Assembly (NCBI GenBank): GCA_009917445.1
Contig: QZEE01000001.1
Coordinates: forward strand, 62,001 to 126,000
Source of the DNA: a bacterium D16-76
GTDB lineage: Bacteria > Bacillota > Clostridia > Oscillospirales > Acutalibacteraceae
Direction of reading: 5' to 3'
Length of the DNA stretch: 64,000 bases
The translations under genes were made by a program, and so were the position numbers. Under the pieces are notes generated by a model. The model worked only from the letters and a program-made list of their open reading frames with translations, had not been told where the DNA came from and made no database searches. Of this stretch, positions 26,234 through 34,287 are shown piece after piece; within the stretch, counting starts at the first letter, position 1, and every line of letters begins with the position of its first letter.

Positions 26234-27130
26234 ATGGGCAGCGCCGCTTTTTTCTAAGGCCTGCCCCTGCTTGCAGGGCTTTATCCGGTAACGTTCTATA
26301 ACCGGATAGACCGCAAAAGTAATAAACAAAGAAAAGAACGAAAAGTAAAAGAACCCGCACAAAGGCAAAAGCAAAACCAGGTTTATCGTAGCCACAAGAA
26401 ACCCCAAAAGAAGCAAAGCCAGCCCCCCAGCCCCGGCCAACAAAAAGTTACGCTTCCAAGCGGCAAAAGCAAAAATCAAAGCATTTTTATAGGCCTGCCT
26501 AAACCCCATATCAAAGGTAACCAAAATCACTGGCAGGTAAAACTGCGCGAACAGGAAAAGCAAGCCCCCCATCACGCAAAGCCAAAGGGGAACGTGGAAA
26601 AGCGGCCAGCTCCAGCTTAAAGAAACGTAACAGGGGACGCAAAGGAACAGCAGCCCATAAACCAGGTAGCAAACCACCCCATTCAAAAGGAAGCTTTTTC
26701 CATCCCCCTTCACGCCCTGCCAAAAATCCCACCAGACAAAGGCGTGCTCCCCCCGCACAAAGAGCCCCGCCACCCGCGCAAGCCCCGCCGCAAACGGCGC
26801 CAAAGCTACCAACGGCAATGGCACAACAAGGCCGCTCCATATGTCCACCCACACGCCGTCCACCGGCCCATTGCCCCCGCCAGGCGGGTAAGGCGCAAAA
26901 ACCGGCCAGATATCAAACCGCAGCCCCCCGGCCCCGTCGGGCAATCGCATCACCCAGTGGCCGCTATGGAGAAACAGGAGCAGCATACCGATAAAAGCCC
27001 CCAACGCCGGCACAAAGAAAACCAAGTTAAGCCGCACCAGCTGCGGCAGCCTGCGCCCCAGCAGCCGGAAAAACCCCGCAAATCCAGCGCCCGACCTATC
27101 CACCCGGCCCCAAACCCCAGGGAAAAGCAA
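26225..27130 (-). CDS. DUF624 (YesL-like) membrane protein
   Basis: This 301-residue membrane protein has about six hydrophobic segments. The family pattern is the early RRLPQLVRLNLVFFVPALG and ARVAGLFVRGEHAFVWWDFW followed by a soluble loop. The function is unknown; relatives in Bacillus lie near carbohydrate transport genes. The start is TTG at 27130 with GGGGGGAG 5 bases upstream. The gene follows xerD by 12 bases in the same direction. Confidence 0.8.
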   Translation of the reverse strand: MLFPGVWGRVDRSGAGFAGFFRLLGRRLPQLVRLNLVFFVPALGAFIGMLLLFLHSGHWVMRLPDGAGGLRFDIWPVFAPYPPGGGNGPVDGVWVDIWSGLVVPLPLVALAPFAAGLARVAGLFVRGEHAFVWWDFWQGVKGDGKSFLLNGVVCYLVYGLLFLCVPCYVSLSWSWPLFHVPLWLCVMGGLLFLFAQFYLPVILVTFDMGFRQAYKNALIFAFAAWKRNFLLAGAGGLALLLLGFLVATINLVLLLPLCGFFYFSFFSLFITFAVYPVIERYRIKPCKQGQALEKSGAAHKK

Positions 27131-27142
27131 CCGCGCTCCCCC

Positions 27143-28039
27143 CTAACCCAGCTTTAGCCTGGCCTTGGGGTGGCAGTCGTGGTAGACCTGGTTCACATGG
27201 CTGTCCATCAACTGCACATACACCTGGGTAGAGGAAATATCCGCATGGCCCATCATAGTCTGTATGTCCTTTACCGACGCGCCGTTTTCCAGCAGGTGAA
27301 GCGCAAAAGAGTGCCGGATGGTATGGGGGGTGATCTCCTTGGTAATGCCTGCCTCCACCGCGTAGCCCTTCACAATTTTCCAAAAGCCTTGCCGGGTCAG
27401 CCTGCCTCCGTTCAAGTTGACGAACAAAGCATCCCCGCTGTCCGGCCCGGCAATCAAGCCCCGCATGCGGTAGATATAGTCCGACACCGCCACCACCGCC
27501 GAAGGGTACACCGGTATAGACCGCACCCCCTTGCTGCCCTGGCAGTACAAGATGCCGGAACGCAGGTTAATATCCTGTATGTTCAGGTTAATCAGCTCCG
27601 AAGCCCGTATGCCCGTAGCATACAACAGCTCTAGCATGGCCTTGTCCCGGCAGCCCTTAGGCTCGGTAATGTCCGGCTGCTGCAGCAGCAGCTCAATTTC
27701 CTCCCCCAGCAAAACCTGGGGCAGCTTCTTTTCCGCCTTTTCCAGTTTGATAGCCTTAGCCGGGTTGTGGTCCACAAGTCCCAGCACCAAAAGGGACTTG
27801 TAAAAGCAGCGGACCGAAGCCAGGTTGCGGGAAATCGTTGTAGTAGAACGGTTCAGCCCCGCCAAATGCTGCACATAGCTCTGAATGTCCCGTTCGTCCG
27901 CCTCCAAGGGGGTAATGTCCAGCTTCGCAAGGAAATCCAAAAAATACTGGACGTCCCGTAAATAAGACTCCCGGGTATTGGCAGAATTGGCCTTTTGCTC
28001 CGTCAAATACTGCCGGAACATGGAATAAAAATCGTACAC
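27143..28039 (-). CDS. xerD: Tyrosine recombinase XerD
   Basis: This 298-residue site-specific recombinase resolves chromosome dimers at dif together with XerC. The N-terminal SAM-like core-binding domain covers residues 1-90. The catalytic domain shows the R-H-R-Y set in ATGIRASEL, HTIRHSFALHLLE, GHADISSTQVYVQL, with Tyr near residue 278. The start is a GTG after GAAGGTG. It is next to spoIIM, as in Bacillus, which supports the housekeeping role rather than an element integrase. Confidence 0.93.
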   Translation of the reverse strand: MYDFYSMFRQYLTEQKANSANTRESYLRDVQYFLDFLAKLDITPLEADERDIQSYVQHLAGLNRSTTTISRNLASVRCFYKSLLVLGLVDHNPAKAIKLEKAEKKLPQVLLGEEIELLLQQPDITEPKGCRDKAMLELLYATGIRASELINLNIQDINLRSGILYCQGSKGVRSIPVYPSAVVAVSDYIYRMRGLIAGPDSGDALFVNLNGGRLTRQGFWKIVKGYAVEAGITKEITPHTIRHSFALHLLENGASVKDIQTMMGHADISSTQVYVQLMDSHVNQVYHDCHPKARLKLG

Positions 28040-28054
28040 GTTTCAACACCTTCT

Positions 28055-28678
28055 TTATTCTGGAAAAATACCGCCGTACAGCACCGCCAGCAGCCCGCCG
28101 CCCAAAGCCGTCACTACCGCAAAGGACAAAAACAGCAGGAAATCCGTCAAATAGCGGCGGAAATTCAAGCCTTCCTCCTGGGGGCTAAAGCTGGCTTTCG
28201 CCAGCCGCCTTGAAAAAACCGCTGTGCGGGTAGCAAACAGCAAAAGCAGCAACGAGGCCGCCGCCGTAGCCGGCGTATAAGTACATGCCAAAGGGCCCAG
28301 GCCAGAGGGCCCGTCCCCCATAAAAAACGACAGGGCGCCCAGGCCAACGGTAACGCCCTTGAGGAAGATAAACGCGGGCACCGCCGCCACCCCAAAGGCC
28401 GACATTCCCAAAAGGAACAGGATGATCAGGCCGATCAGCATATTCAACAATAAGGTGGAGAAACAGGGGAACAGCCCCGCCCCAGGGGAGGGGATCCCGG
28501 AAAAGTACAGGGGCAGGGGCCGGCCGGTCTCAAAAAGGTCAAAACCAGCGCCAGCCGCGGCGCCTGCCGCCACGCCGCACAGCAAAAGGGCCAGCAGCGG
28601 GCAAAACACCGGCTTTGCAGAAAAACGCCGGAGGAAGGGGATGTCTTGAAAAAAGGCTTGCGATTCTTTTGGTTTCAT
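28055..28678 (-). CDS. spoIIM: Stage II sporulation protein M
   Basis: This 207-residue membrane protein belongs to the complex that degrades septal peptidoglycan during engulfment (SpoIID-SpoIIM-SpoIIP in Bacillus). About five hydrophobic segments are visible, including FIFLKGVTVGLGALSFFMG, typical of the family. It is encoded just upstream of xerD with a 15-base gap. AAAGGACGG precedes the ATG. Its presence indicates a spore former. Confidence 0.85.
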   Translation of the reverse strand: MKPKESQAFFQDIPFLRRFSAKPVFCPLLALLLCGVAAGAAAGAGFDLFETGRPLPLYFSGIPSPGAGLFPCFSTLLLNMLIGLIILFLLGMSAFGVAAVPAFIFLKGVTVGLGALSFFMGDGPSGLGPLACTYTPATAAASLLLLLFATRTAVFSRRLAKASFSPQEEGLNFRRYLTDFLLFLSFAVVTALGGGLLAVLYGGIFPE

Positions 28679-29277
28679 GGGGCACCGTCCTTTGCTTTTT
28701 CACAGGGGATAGGGAAGGTCTCTGCCACATACCTATGAAAAAAGGGGTGCGCCTATGTCTGCTTCCAACTTATCAAGCTATTGTATTCAAAAAGATTATT
28801 TGCAACTTAAGTTTCCCGCTTGCACCATATGCATAGAATAGGACCGCACTTTATTCATTTGCGTCAACCCCACAGGCCCCGGCAAAAGGAAAACTCCACA
28901 CCAACAAGATACAGGGCCAAAAGCCTGCCCAAAAAGGTACATATAGGGTTTTTGTGGGAAAAACCGGGCGAAATTGCCCCGCAAACTTTCCACAATCAGC
29001 GAAAAACCGTGTGAAAATCTTGCCGGGCAACAAAGCAAATCGACCCGGGGATTTCCTCTTGTCCTATACTATACCCTATTCCGCGGAATTTTGCAAGGGG
29101 ATTCCATGAATATTTTTACTTTTTTCGGGAAACCCAAAAATTTTATGTATTTTAGTTTATGTAAACTTATGTATATATGCATCTTGGGGTTATGTCGCGA
29201 TAGGAAAATATTGTGTGCATAAAAATACACACAGCTAGGCCGTGTGTATTCCGGGTTGAAAATATTCGGTTATGCGG
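28679..29277. other. 599-base intergenic region without a supported gene
   Basis: The stretch is AT-richer than its surroundings, especially 29040-29220, and contains no frame with a ribosome binding site and protein-like composition. The open frames on the minus strand near 28796-29038 look random. Apart from the terminator at 29219-29250 I see nothing definite. A small RNA cannot be excluded. Confidence 0.5.
29219..29250 (-). terminator. Terminator after the TIGR04086 gene
   Basis: AATACACAC (29224-29232) and GTGTGTATT (29242-29250) form a perfect 9-bp stem. Read on the minus strand it is followed by a T run, just downstream of the stop at 29278. Confidence 0.85.
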
Positions 29278-29655
29278 TTAAAATTTCACCTTCTGTTTGC
29301 GGTTGGCCCCCAGGATGCCCCCAATGGCCCCGCTGGTCAAGAGCGCCGCCGCCTTGCCTATGCCGCTGACCGTAAAAAGGCCACCGGTGCTAAAATAGCT
29401 TACCAGCCACATGCACACCGCCAGAAGCGCCCCCGCCGCCAGGCCCAAATAGAGCCCCTTCTCCTTCGCCGCCAAAGCCGCTGCCAGCCCGCCCAAAAAA
29501 ACAGCGGCGCAGGCCGCAGCCGTGGTAACCAGGGGCAGCGCAGCCTGGGGCAATACCCCCGCCTTAGACACAATAAAGGCCATAAGGGCCAGCAGCAATA
29601 AGCAGCTCCCCCCCACCACCCCGGCTGAAAATAAGATCGCTCGCACAAATTTCAT
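29278..29655 (-). CDS. TIGR04086 family membrane protein
   Basis: This 125-residue protein has four transmembrane segments (the first two are FSAGVVGGSCLLLLALMAF and LPLVTTAAACAAVFLGGLAA) and a short basic tail. The family is found beside yajC in Clostridia and its function is unknown. The ATG at 29655 is preferred over a GTG at 29670. Its binding site GAGGT lies inside the terminator-like stem at 29665-29703, so expression may depend on the state of that hairpin. Confidence 0.85.
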   Translation of the reverse strand: MKFVRAILFSAGVVGGSCLLLLALMAFIVSKAGVLPQAALPLVTTAAACAAVFLGGLAAALAAKEKGLYLGLAAGALLAVCMWLVSYFSTGGLFTVSGIGKAAALLTSGAIGGILGANRKQKVKF

Positions 29656-29703
29656 AAAAAAAGACCTCACAGCTCAAGTTTGTACATACTATGAGCTGTG
29701 AGG
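29655..29703 (-). promoter_or_regulatory. Terminator-like hairpin that sequesters a ribosome binding site
   Basis: CCTCACAGCTC (29665-29675) pairs perfectly with GAGCTGTGAGG (29693-29703). On the minus strand the stem is followed by TCTTTTTTT and then directly by the ATG of the TIGR04086 gene. The same bases can act as a terminator for yajC and mask the GAGGT binding site. Confidence 0.75.
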
Positions 29704-29738
29704 CACTTTTATGCTATTGTGTTTTCACTTTACAGGGA

Positions 29739-30071
29739 TCAACCCTGTTCTTCCTCGTGCACCGTATCCACGCTGCCGATGGCCCAGCGCTTAATGCGCA
29801 TTTTGGCCTTGTCGCTGCCAGTCTCAATGACAATCGACTCCGTATCTTCCTTTATGGCAACAATACGGCCGCATATGCCGCCAATGGTGGTGATCTCATC
29901 CCCCACCTGGGCGTTGTTACGCATTTCGGCCTCTTTTTTCTTCTTCTTATTCTGGGGCCGGAAGAAGATAAAGTACATGCCAACAATGAACACGGCATAA
30001 ATCAGCAGCACGACCATCATGTTCATGCCGCCGCCTTGCTGTTGGGCTGTCAAGGGGATCAATGAATTCAT
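29739..30071 (-). CDS. yajC: Preprotein translocase subunit YajC
   Basis: This 110-residue single-pass membrane protein assists SecDF and SecYEG. A single transmembrane helix (MVVLLIYAVFIVGMYFIFF) is followed by the family motif RPQNKKKKKEAEMR and a beta-rich cytoplasmic domain (VGDEITTIGGICGRI). It follows tgt in the same direction, the usual tgt-yajC order. Confidence 0.95.
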   Translation of the reverse strand: MNSLIPLTAQQQGGGMNMMVVLLIYAVFIVGMYFIFFRPQNKKKKKEAEMRNNAQVGDEITTIGGICGRIVAIKEDTESIVIETGSDKAKMRIKRWAIGSVDTVHEEEQG

Positions 30072-30159
30072 TTACTTTTACACCTCCGAGTTTATCCCTA
30101 TGATTATAGCAAGAAATGGCCGCACATGCAAGCAAAAACTGGATTTTTCTCATTTTCTT

Positions 30160-31290
30160 TTAAATCCGCCGCCCCAGCGCCTCCTTGTACTGCCTGTAAA
30201 AGCTCTCAAACTCCCCTTTGTCCAAGGCCCCGCGGATTTTTTCCAACAGGCTGTTATAAAAGTACAGGTTGTGCATCACCGTCAAGCGCATGGCCAGCAT
30301 CTCCCCCGCCTTAAACAGATGATGGATATACGCCCGGCTGAATTTCTGGCACACTGGGCAGCCGCAGCTTTCATCCAGGGGTGCTTCATCCAGGGTATAT
30401 TTGGCGTTCAAAAGGTTCCGGCACCCTTCCATCGTAAAGGCGTGACCGTGGCGGGCGTTGCGGGTGGGCATAACGCAGTCAAAAAGGTCCACCCCCCGGC
30501 GCACCGCTTCCAATATATTGACAGGCGTCCCCACGCCCATCAAATAACGAATCTTGTCCTTCGGCATATAAGGCTCCACCGCCTCAATAATGCTGTACAT
30601 TTCCTCCGCCGTCTCCCCCACCGCCAGACCGCCAATGGCATAGCCGTCGCAGCCCAGGGCCGCAATGCGCTTCATGTGCTCTATGCGCAAATCCTCAAAA
30701 GTACACCCCTGGTTAATGCCAAACAGCATCTGCCTGGGGTTCAGCGTACCCTCCTGGCTGTTAAGGCGGTCCATCTCCGCCTTGCACCGTTCCAGCCACC
30801 GGGCCGTGCGTGCGCAGGAGTTTTGGGCGTAGCCATACTCCGCCGGGTTTTCCACACATTCGTCAAAAGCCATAGCAATGGTAGAGCCCAAACGGGACTG
30901 GATGCGTATGCTCTCCTCCGGCCCCATAAAGATGCGCCTGCCGTCAATATGGGAAGCAAAGGTCACCCCTTCCTCCTTGATGCTGCGCAGCTTTGCCAGC
31001 GAAAACACCTGGAACCCGCCGCTGTCCGTCAGCACCGGCCCATCCCACCCGGTAAATTTCCGTATGCCCCCCAGCTTTTCCACAGTTTCATCCCCAGGGC
31101 GCAGGTGCAGATGATAGGTATTGCAAAGCTGCACCTGGCATTTCAAGTCTTTCAAATCATAAGCCGACACCGCCCCCTTAATGGCCCCAGCCGTAGCCAC
31201 GTTCATAAAAGCCGGGGTCTGCACCGTACCATGAACCGTTTCAAAGACGCCCCGGCGGGCAGCGCCCTCGGTTTTCAAAAGCTTATACAT
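30160..31290 (-). CDS. tgt: tRNA-guanine transglycosylase (queuine tRNA-ribosyltransferase)
   Basis: This 376-residue enzyme exchanges guanine 34 for preQ1 in tRNAs for Asn, Asp, His and Tyr. TDSGGFQVFSLA near residue 92 carries the catalytic Asp, FDECVENPAEY lies near 140, and GVGTPVNILEAVRRGVDLFDCV near 260 holds the second Asp. The zinc site CGCPVC with a following HH lies near residue 306. The length is normal. The binding site is weak. Confidence 0.96.
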   Translation of the reverse strand: MYKLLKTEGAARRGVFETVHGTVQTPAFMNVATAGAIKGAVSAYDLKDLKCQVQLCNTYHLHLRPGDETVEKLGGIRKFTGWDGPVLTDSGGFQVFSLAKLRSIKEEGVTFASHIDGRRIFMGPEESIRIQSRLGSTIAMAFDECVENPAEYGYAQNSCARTARWLERCKAEMDRLNSQEGTLNPRQMLFGINQGCTFEDLRIEHMKRIAALGCDGYAIGGLAVGETAEEMYSIIEAVEPYMPKDKIRYLMGVGTPVNILEAVRRGVDLFDCVMPTRNARHGHAFTMEGCRNLLNAKYTLDEAPLDESCGCPVCQKFSRAYIHHLFKAGEMLAMRLTVMHNLYFYNSLLEKIRGALDKGEFESFYRQYKEALGRRI

Positions 31291-31651
31291 AAAAATTCCC
31301 TATCACACAGCCAGCCCTAAAAAGCCAGCTATCCCCTTTCCTAAAAATTATCCGGGCCGCCGCATCCCCTGCGCCGCCCAAAATTATACAAAACATTTCT
31401 TTTCACTAATTCCATCGCCCATATCCCCAATAAACATGGCATCTGGAAAAAACGAGCGGTGCAGGGGTACTTCCCCTACACCGCTTTTCTATATATTTAT
31501 AATAACACGCCACTCCGAAAAAGTCAATATTATTCTGCAATACAAAGTCAATTTTTTCTTCGGAGTGAAGTTTGATGGTTGAGTACCGAACCCTCTATTT
31601 TAGCAAGTCTTGCAACCCGCCCGTATCAAATCAAATACCCACACATTTATA
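31291..31651. other. 361-base intergenic region with hairpins, left edge of an AT-richer module
   Basis: It contains the hairpin at 31456-31490 and a wider inverted repeat, CACTCCGAA (31511-31519) with TTCGGAGTG (31559-31567). Inside the loop, AAAGTCAAT occurs twice. TATCCCCTTTCCTAAAAA at 31330-31347 is nearly repeated at 33267-33283 on the other side of the module. No protein-like frame is seen. Confidence 0.5.
31456..31490. terminator. Rho-independent terminator
   Basis: GCGGTGCAGGGG (31456-31467) pairs with CCCCTACACCGC (31473-31484) with one mismatch, followed by a T run on the plus strand and preceded by an A run, so it can act in both directions. It may end the minus-strand module at 31652. 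Confidence 0.7.
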
Positions 31652-31858
31652 TTATGTTTTATAGTATTCCTTTCCCTCTTGTTGTATCGTATAGTTCTTG
31701 AATGCCGAATTTACGGCTTCGAGAAGGTTCCGGCTTTCTTGCTTGGTGTACCCAAGATTTTTACACGCCAAAAGTACATAGCCACAGCAGGCAGCATTTG
31801 ACCATGTGTCACTTCCAAGCAATGCTGAAATCGTATTTAACCCTTGTCCTTCTCGCAT
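31652..31858 (-). CDS. Small hypothetical protein (68 aa)
   Basis: The ATG at 31858 follows AAAGGAG and gives 68 residues beginning MREGQGLNTI. The middle (WSNAACCGYVLLACKNLG) is moderately hydrophobic and the C-terminus is helical and charged. I do not recognise it. The stop of the JetD-like gene is about 55 bases upstream, and both share the lower GC content of this module, so the two were probably acquired together. Confidence 0.6.
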   Translation of the reverse strand: MREGQGLNTISALLGSDTWSNAACCGYVLLACKNLGYTKQESRNLLEAVNSAFKNYTIQQEGKEYYKT

Positions 31859-31912
31859 ACTTAATATCTCCTTTTGGTGGAATAATATAAGTATACGCAA
31901 CCTTTTGGACAA

Positions 31913-32911
31913 TTATTCCAGCAGCGCCTCCTGCTCTAGCCGCACACAGCACTCCAGCATATAGGCGAGGCATTCCGAACAGTCTTTTAGCTCGGCCCTC
32001 GCGGTCAATTCACGCAATTTTTGCGAACACTCAGGCGAGAAGGATGATGTAAACGCCGCGAATGTTATTAGCTCTTGCTTATTCATTCGGTAAGGCTGTA
32101 TGCTGCCGCTTATTTCGCGGCGAAGCCTTGCAAGCATACTGAACCCTCCGTAATCAATATCGCCCCAATGATACCACGGTAACGCTTCAGATGCGTGTGC
32201 AACGGCTTGCAAAAATATTTTTTTAGGCGGACTGTACTGGCCTCCGTGATAGGTAACGAGTTCATCAGGCTGTCGACGCTTACTGATATAGTCAAAATAA
32301 TTTGCTTTATTTTCGATGGATAAAATACGTCGCGCTCCTGTTGGAAGAGTAATCTGCGATACCGCCATGTCTTGTCCACTTAAATTTGAGAAGTCCAGAC
32401 TTCTCCCATCTGGAAAATCAAGAGCAAGCGGCCCGCAGAACTCGAATTGCTCCGGGTATTTTACAATACCAATTAGATTCAATAGCTGTTCATCGGTAGC
32501 TTGGTCATCGCAGTCCAAATACTTTTTTAAGATGCGCAGCAACCGCGTCTCGACAACTTGTTCAAAATGCTTACTATCACCAAAGCAGCGAACAGAGAAC
32601 ACTCGTTTTAATACCTCATTGTTAGTGTTGGCGTCTATACACCGTAATGCTTGCAGTAATGAGTCCCGGTCATGCGCATTTTCAGGAATCAATGCATGAA
32701 GTTTCCTCTTTTGCAGGAGATAACCACGGATGTCCTGCAAATATTTTTTTATCCATTGCGTTCGGATGGACTCTATACACTCTGCCAACTCGGCTTCCAC
32801 ATTAGAAAGAAGATCCGCTTGCGGTTGCCTATGTACAAAGCGATAGGCATTTTGCAATTTCTCTATATGCAGCCAAACTTTTGACAGGATATGATTTTCT
32901 TCGCCGTTCAT
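31913..32911 (-). CDS. JetD-like Toprim nuclease domain, C-terminal part still open
   Basis: These 332 residues hold the catalytic part of the JetD/DUF2220 family. Toprim-type acidic positions are visible in RILSIENKANYF near residue 195 and GDIDYGGFSML near 253, with YHGGQYSPPK between them. In Wadjet systems JetD is the nuclease that cuts plasmid DNA extruded by JetABC. The fragment lacks the N-terminal DNA-binding region, and its ATG follows the stop codon directly with no close binding site, so independent translation is doubtful. Confidence 0.75.
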   Translation of the reverse strand: MNGEENHILSKVWLHIEKLQNAYRFVHRQPQADLLSNVEAELAECIESIRTQWIKKYLQDIRGYLLQKRKLHALIPENAHDRDSLLQALRCIDANTNNEVLKRVFSVRCFGDSKHFEQVVETRLLRILKKYLDCDDQATDEQLLNLIGIVKYPEQFEFCGPLALDFPDGRSLDFSNLSGQDMAVSQITLPTGARRILSIENKANYFDYISKRRQPDELVTYHGGQYSPPKKIFLQAVAHASEALPWYHWGDIDYGGFSMLARLRREISGSIQPYRMNKQELITFAAFTSSFSPECSQKLRELTARAELKDCSECLAYMLECCVRLEQEALLE

Positions 32912-33139
32912 CTATTCAAAATAGATGAATCCTTTTTGCGCCAACATCGGTACGCATTCATTGATGTGGATTCTCCGCTCACTGTTTTCAATGTCGTAAT
33001 CTGAGAATTCGCATTTTCCGTTTTCGTACAGCTTTAATAGAATCCTTTTTGTTGGTGCTGTGCCTGTACAGAAAAAGCTGCTGCGCTCATATTTATCTAG
33101 AAGTGCCATGATAAGCTTTCGTTGCATTTCATCATTCAT
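31913..33139 (-). pseudogene. JetD-like (DUF2220, Toprim) gene interrupted by an in-frame TAG
   Basis: The ATG at 33139 starts a 75-residue frame (MNDEMQRKLIMALLDKYERS to GFIYFE) that ends in TAG at 32914-32912. The very next codon, in the same frame, is the ATG of a 332-residue frame. Read through, the product is about 408 residues, the usual size of JetD-like proteins, and the N-terminal part (DYDIENSERRIHINE) matches the family's leading helical domain. A TGG-to-TAG change would explain it. No JetA, JetB or JetC partner is nearby. Composition is AT-richer than the flanking genes, so transfer followed by decay is likely. Confidence 0.8.
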
Positions 33140-33356
33140 TTTCAATCCACTCCGACTTTCTGGGATCGAACGCCTTAACACAGGCATGGTGTAAAATGGA
33201 TTTATAGCAAAAACCTCTTTCATATCAGGGCAAAGGGCAGGACCAGCAGGTAGTGTCGCCCTGCCATATCCCTTTCCTAAAAACAAACTATTGGGGCCCC
33301 GCAAGGCCATAGCTATTATGGCATCTAACCGCCCGGCCCGCAAGGGACAAATAACC

Positions 33357-33391
33357 AAAAAACAGCCCGCGCCCCACAGCGCAGGCTGTTT
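33357..33391 (-). terminator. Terminator after the phospholipase C-like gene
   Basis: On the minus strand AAACAGCC...GGCTGTTTTTT form a stem with an inner GCGC pairing. It lies 8 bases downstream of the stop at 33399. Confidence 0.7.
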
Positions 33392-33398
33392 CCATCCT

Positions 33399-34271
33399 TC
33401 ATCCAAAGGGCCTTTCCCCGGTCAAGGACGCAAGATCCCCTTGGTCAAACTGCCTAATAAGCCGCTCTGCCAGCCCCATAGCCTCCTCATATAGCTGGAA
33501 GAAGCTACGGGCGTCCCCCTCCGGCCCCCAGGGCTCCTGCTGGATGTTGGCATAATCTACATCCATCCTCTCTGTCATAGGCACAATATGGGACGTGATC
33601 TCATGGGGCCTGCCCCTCTCCAACAGGTCAAACAGCCGGTGCTTCAAGCCCGTGCGGTCGGTGATCAAGGCGAACACAAAATGGGCATCCTTCGTAGATT
33701 GAAGCAGCGCTTCCTCCGGGATATCCTCCTGGTACACCTCCCACAGCACGTAGCGGTAAAGCCGGGCTATGCACCGCTGCACCCCCTCATTTTTCGGGAA
33801 AAGCCCCTTCAGCCGCACCTCAGAAGGCAGCTTGCCCGTCTCCCGCCGCAGAATGACCGCGTCCAGCGCCGATTCAATCTCCCCATGCATCGTCCCTTCC
33901 GTCTCCCGGGGACGCTGCGCGGCCAACCTCTTCGCCAGCGCGTTCACATACGGGTGGGCGGTAGAATCCAGCGCGTAATGGCATAAAAACCCCTGTACAT
34001 ACTGCCGGTAAAGGGGCTCCGGGTGCTTCTCTAAAAAGCCCCTCATAGCTGACAAGGTCAACGAGGGCCGAGTGCTGTGCAAAGCGTTGCCGTACTTTTT
34101 CAGCCCCTCTACCCCCCTGCCCAGCCCAATAAAGCGCTGGTAATGGTGGCAAAAAAGGAAATCCGGGCCCTGGGCCCCCCAGAAATAAGCATCCGGCGAA
34201 AAGCCCTCCGGCTTTGGCAGGCGCCGCAGGACATTTTCCGCAAAATAATAGTGGGTCAAGCTGGCTGGCAT
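33399..34271 (-). CDS. Zinc-dependent phospholipase C family protein
   Basis: This 290-residue protein resembles the Zn-dependent phospholipase C/nuclease fold: MPASLTHYYFAENVLRRLP at the start, WGAQGPDFLFCHHYQR near residue 32, and the metal-binding GFLCHYALDSTAHPYV near 93 with clustered His and Asp. No signal peptide is seen, so it is probably cytoplasmic despite the family name. The substrate is unknown. It precedes the terminator at the right border of the JetD module. Confidence 0.85.
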   Translation of the reverse strand: MPASLTHYYFAENVLRRLPKPEGFSPDAYFWGAQGPDFLFCHHYQRFIGLGRGVEGLKKYGNALHSTRPSLTLSAMRGFLEKHPEPLYRQYVQGFLCHYALDSTAHPYVNALAKRLAAQRPRETEGTMHGEIESALDAVILRRETGKLPSEVRLKGLFPKNEGVQRCIARLYRYVLWEVYQEDIPEEALLQSTKDAHFVFALITDRTGLKHRLFDLLERGRPHEITSHIVPMTERMDVDYANIQQEPWGPEGDARSFFQLYEEAMGLAERLIRQFDQGDLASLTGERPFG

Positions 34272-34287
34272 AGACGCCGCCCCCTTT

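Noticed and set aside
27143-28039. XerD gene as a mobile-element integrase
   Set aside because: It sits beside spoIIM as in other spore formers, has normal composition and no attachment-site repeats, so it is the housekeeping recombinase.
28796-29038. Minus-strand small frame in the gap between spoIIM and the TIGR04086 gene
   Set aside because: The composition looks random and no ribosome binding site precedes it.
30019-31320. 433-residue plus-strand frame opposite tgt and yajC
   Set aside because: It covers two confident genes on the other strand and has no family features.
31652-33139. Complete Wadjet (JetABCD) anti-plasmid system
   Set aside because: Only a JetD-like Toprim gene is present; no SMC-like JetC, JetA or JetB is encoded nearby.
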